Positions 7,601-8,354 of a stretch of DNA of 8,354 bases are shown here, in pieces; the first letter of the stretch is position 1, and every line of letters begins with the position of its first letter. The DNA is from Thermoplasmata archaeon (GTDB lineage: Archaea > Thermoplasmatota > Thermoplasmata > UBA184): the NCBI GenBank assembly GCA_021827545.1, contig JAKAVH010000243.1, positions 1 to 8,354 on the forward strand. The letters run 5' to 3'. The translations under genes and the position numbers were made by a program. The notes beneath the pieces were generated by a model. The model saw only the letters and a program-made list of their open reading frames with translations. It was not told the DNA's origin and ran no database searches.

Positions 7601-7668
7601 GTCGCGAAGACGCTCAGCACCACCAAAGCGGCGCAGCGCGCCGGTCGCGTCGGACGGCCCCGGTTCAC
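4663..7668 (-). CDS. Secreted, membrane-anchored FN3-repeat surface protein, about 1001 aa
   Basis: This is a large cell-surface protein, probably for adhesion, binding or envelope structure; its ligand is unknown. Starting at GTG 7668, it has a signal peptide (Arg-rich start, hydrophobic core about 13-32, small residues at 33-36). Next come an Ig-like or carboxypeptidase-regulatory-like beta domain (about 52-129) and a region of WD/YVTN-propeller-like strand repeats (about 150-560), with phrases such as SWTQDGAYYL and FITQDGSYIYSW. Four FN3 domains follow (about 574-667, 668-756, 757-851, 852-946), then a Gly/Ser linker (950-963), one membrane helix (about 973-992) and a tail RARRRRRSH. More than 30 N-X-S/T sequons are present. 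The eight ectodomain cysteines form four sequence pairs: 84/94, 177/188, 532/537 and 706/751. The frame is open 67 codons further upstream, but that part is Pro/Arg/Gly-rich and would bury the signal peptide, so GTG 7668 is preferred. GGAG lies only two bases before it, so ribosome binding is weak. Confidence 0.88.
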   Translation of the reverse strand: MNRGRPTRPARCAALVVLSVFATSFAPGLVVAATAGAPARAPEPIPAPTAAPSLLLVGVLTGNLDAFGTPPAMAGTTITAYDRCPSTFESLAQCRTVANTTTSSQGGFTFNSTQVQNGTSYVLSASRNAILRGTDFPEGWGGGGEVNVTPPDRSISMTVYPYLAYGNATIVLPGFSCWKGLLDSGNGCQNPVLSWTQDGAYYLNASSDLVYYSFTARTVTLIGRFTPLYQLFPSYAMIPNELFITQDGSYIYSWGTLTKTAPTITAEAMNLTSHRRFEHNFTSFGTPAVVNNGQMQLTGWDGNASQATIILDNASVYDWNLWSGTERLVGNLGYFEANNAYWEPDLNAYVNFEAQGSAADAWNEFQLVNASNPELRRVANGTWAAGIVVNGVNGVALNVVDHQLAAQVEWTELVFNFSGTGVLASTPAFRGPLYPAGTVPADPVGIAAASDRPTLSDGWGFGGEMSAANNNSWVQSFLPGHIGYDATNVSPYPLSFEMRVPGNAWSFKWQQWAQEGQFYNSSYLISFASYACNAGACPINGSSGFALGTIWWIWRLGLPEFPPATDNPLVDVSAPSPTVVDLRAATTTTLELNWSAPSGGPIVNYTVGWEKNGSKAWSYDSLPGSAGSYPITNLSAGQVYRIVVEAWNLHYHGLSGGATYARTAAVLPPTNVRVSSITSSGANVTWTEPPGIVTNDTVLLFSGLVCTATPVPSNTSGPASFRDLSGLTPLTNYSVEILAWNGTVASNSSACVSFETLIGSVSQLSVTASTFDSLSVAWQNPSPGSFTGVLVTWATHSPGTPGITSEVGLRVLTTYTVAGLAAQTEYWISVSATNGTFVSPPLTVQGTTQPILVGNLTRLAATATTNDSVQISWVDPPLGELTGIDVMWATHTPNVTGPETEVQLSVVTTYNVTGLRAETEYWISVWATLGTRDSIPLTIRASTLPATPAGGSGGSRSSGGATSTFPGAFGSGTLPYLGFGAVGAAALGGLLIRARRRRRSH
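4831..5400 (-). repeat. Tandem duplication of the last two FN3 domains
   Basis: Two units of 285 bp (95 codons), at 5116-5400 and 4831-5115, align without gaps. By hand count, 48 of 94 aligned residues are identical, including the shared phrases WATH, VTTY/LTTY and TEYWISV. The DNA also matches closely over short stretches, for example around 4901 and 5186. The first two FN3 domains are much more diverged from these. This indicates a fairly recent domain duplication inside the gene. Confidence 0.8.
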
Positions 7669-7755
7669 GTCTCCAGGGCAAAGGGGTCCTTCGCCAAGAG
7701 GATTGCCGTCTCCGAGATTGCGTCCCCTCGGAGGAGCGATCGGGGCCACGCCGGG

Positions 7756-7762
7756 CCTAAAT
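7756..7762 (-). promoter_or_regulatory. Candidate TATA box for the surface-protein gene
   Basis: On the minus strand the sequence is ATTTAGG, the best TATA-like patch upstream of the GTG at 7668. With archaeal spacing transcription would start near 7734, leaving an untranslated leader of about 65 bases. Nothing TATA-like lies at the distance needed for a leaderless start at 7668, so this is the best available site rather than a strong one. Confidence 0.3.
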
Positions 7763-7850
7763 CTCCTCGGGGTCCGGGGTGAAGCCGGCCCCAAAGGCGG
7801 TCTTCGGTTCCCTCGACCGTAGGGGCGTCTGTGGCCCGATGCCGTCGGCC

Positions 7851-7864
7851 GGGGGGTGCCCCCC
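7851..7864. repeat. G6/C6 inverted repeat after the EamA gene
   Basis: GGGGGG at 7851-7856 and CCCCCC at 7859-7864 are separated by TG. The site lies about 130 bases after the EamA stop codon and would form a short, very stable hairpin in its transcript. No T-tract follows, so a role as terminator is not supported. Confidence 0.3.
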
Positions 7865-7890
7865 CGCATCCCTCGAGGTTCTCTTCGCTC

Positions 7891-7912
7891 GCCGGGGGGA
7901 TATCTGGCCGGC
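7891..7912. repeat. Interrupted 22-bp dyad around GATATC
   Basis: The outer arms GCCGG and CCGGC flank, at equal three-base spacing, a central GATATC, so 16 of 22 positions are symmetric. This layout resembles an operator for a dimeric regulator. It lies about 80 bp after the EamA stop codon and about 130 bp upstream of the candidate TATA box of the surface-protein gene. Confidence 0.25.
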
Positions 7913-7991
7913 CGTCTACTTCGACTTTGGCGGCCCGAGCCCTTCCCGCACGTCTACCGATACCGTTCGATGAGCGATCCTGAGCCCAGCC

Positions 7992-8354
7992 TCAGAAGAA
8001 GGAGAGAAGAGCGACCCCGACAAAGATCGCGGCCACCCCGCCCCACTGCATCCGGCGGAGTCGCTCCCCGAGGAACGCCACCGCGAGCACGACCGTCACG
8101 GCGCTGAACAGGCCGCTCAGGGTCGCAAGGATCGCGAGCGACGGGCCGAAGACCAGACCGTAGTTGTAGAGCGCGGTCGCCGAGCTGTTGAGCACCCCGA
8201 CACCGAGCAAGCGGGGCCAGAGGTCTCGGGGGGGGGCTCGAAACGTGCGCACGGCCGCAAGATACCCGAGAACGGTCAGCGCACCCACGCCGCGCGAGAT
8301 CGCCGCCGTGGTGATCGGAGGGATCGGTCCGACCACGAACTTGAGGCCGAAGTA
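7992..8354 (-). CDS. EamA/DMT-family transporter, C-terminal part (start outside the window)
   Basis: This is the end of a drug/metabolite transporter superfamily protein, a membrane carrier usually built of ten helices in two EamA repeats. About 120 residues are visible and match the second repeat. They begin YFGLKFVVGPIPPITTAAIS, where the PIPP loop precedes a helix with a key Arg, followed by helices around LLGVGVLNSSATALYNYGL and GPSLAILATLSGLFSAVTVVLAVAF. The hallmark ending is FLGERLRRMQWGGVAAIFVGVALLSFF, where GE starts the last loop and the protein stops just after the final helix. The frame stays open through the right edge, so the true start and the first repeat are missing; a GTG at 8336 is probably only an internal Val codon. 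The substrate cannot be inferred. A run of nine C residues on the coding strand (8228-8236) encodes part of Ala-Pro-Pro-Arg and the frame is intact across it. Confidence 0.87.
   Translation of the reverse strand, partial: YFGLKFVVGPIPPITTAAISRGVGALTVLGYLAAVRTFRAPPRDLWPRLLGVGVLNSSATALYNYGLVFGPSLAILATLSGLFSAVTVVLAVAFLGERLRRMQWGGVAAIFVGVALLSFF

Larger units (their letters stand above)
7669..7991. other. 323-bp gap between the EamA and surface-protein genes
   Basis: No coding frame here has protein-like composition. The gap holds a candidate TATA box for the surface-protein gene (7756-7762), a G6/C6 hairpin (7851-7864) and an interrupted 22-bp dyad (7891-7912), described separately. No tRNA features, T-tracts or direct repeats were seen. 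On the minus strand it must contain the 3' end of the EamA transcript and the promoter and leader of the surface-protein gene. Confidence 0.5.

Noticed and set aside
7669..7869. Longer surface protein starting at 7869
   Set aside because: The added 67 residues are Pro/Arg/Gly-rich and would put the signal peptide well inside the protein; GTG 7668 gives a normal signal peptide.

Overview
The window is very GC-rich, and every gene I can support lies on the minus strand. Read in the direction of transcription (high to low coordinates) they are: the C-terminal end of an EamA/DMT-family membrane transporter cut by the right edge (7992-8354), a large secreted and membrane-anchored surface protein with four fibronectin type III (FN3) domains (4663-7668), a DinB-like four-helix-bundle protein (3852-4457), a large MMPL/RND-superfamily membrane transporter (671-3676), and a small uncharacterised protein (178-489). 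The first 177 bases hold no gene I can call.

The most likely source is a GC-rich archaeon, probably of the Thermoplasmata type. This is inference. It rests on TATA-like boxes near the start codons of two genes (one spaced as for a leaderless transcript), few clear Shine-Dalgarno sites, a giant Asn-X-Ser/Thr-rich surface protein held by one C-terminal membrane helix and an Arg-rich tail, and a MMPL pump whose outer loops are also rich in such sequons. A GC-rich bacterium cannot be ruled out, because the window has no ribosomal or information-processing marker.

The genes are separated by 133-323 bp, so this looks like a series of separately transcribed genes rather than one tight operon. The closest pair is DinB-like to MMPL (133 bp). 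Three of the five products act at the membrane or cell surface, but nothing in the sequence shows that they form one pathway. Several gaps contain short perfect inverted repeats, two of them just upstream of a candidate TATA box; these are the best candidate regulatory or RNA-structure elements.

I did not find a convincing new system (no CRISPR, toxin-antitoxin, mobile element, RNA gene or defence cassette). The items most worth a second look are the roughly 220-residue insertion in the first outer domain of the MMPL pump, the unassigned propeller-like half of the surface protein, the orphan 103-residue protein with its leaderless-type promoter, and the 12-bp-stem palindrome behind that promoter. 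The very long plus-strand open frames opposite the MMPL and surface-protein genes are composition artefacts.
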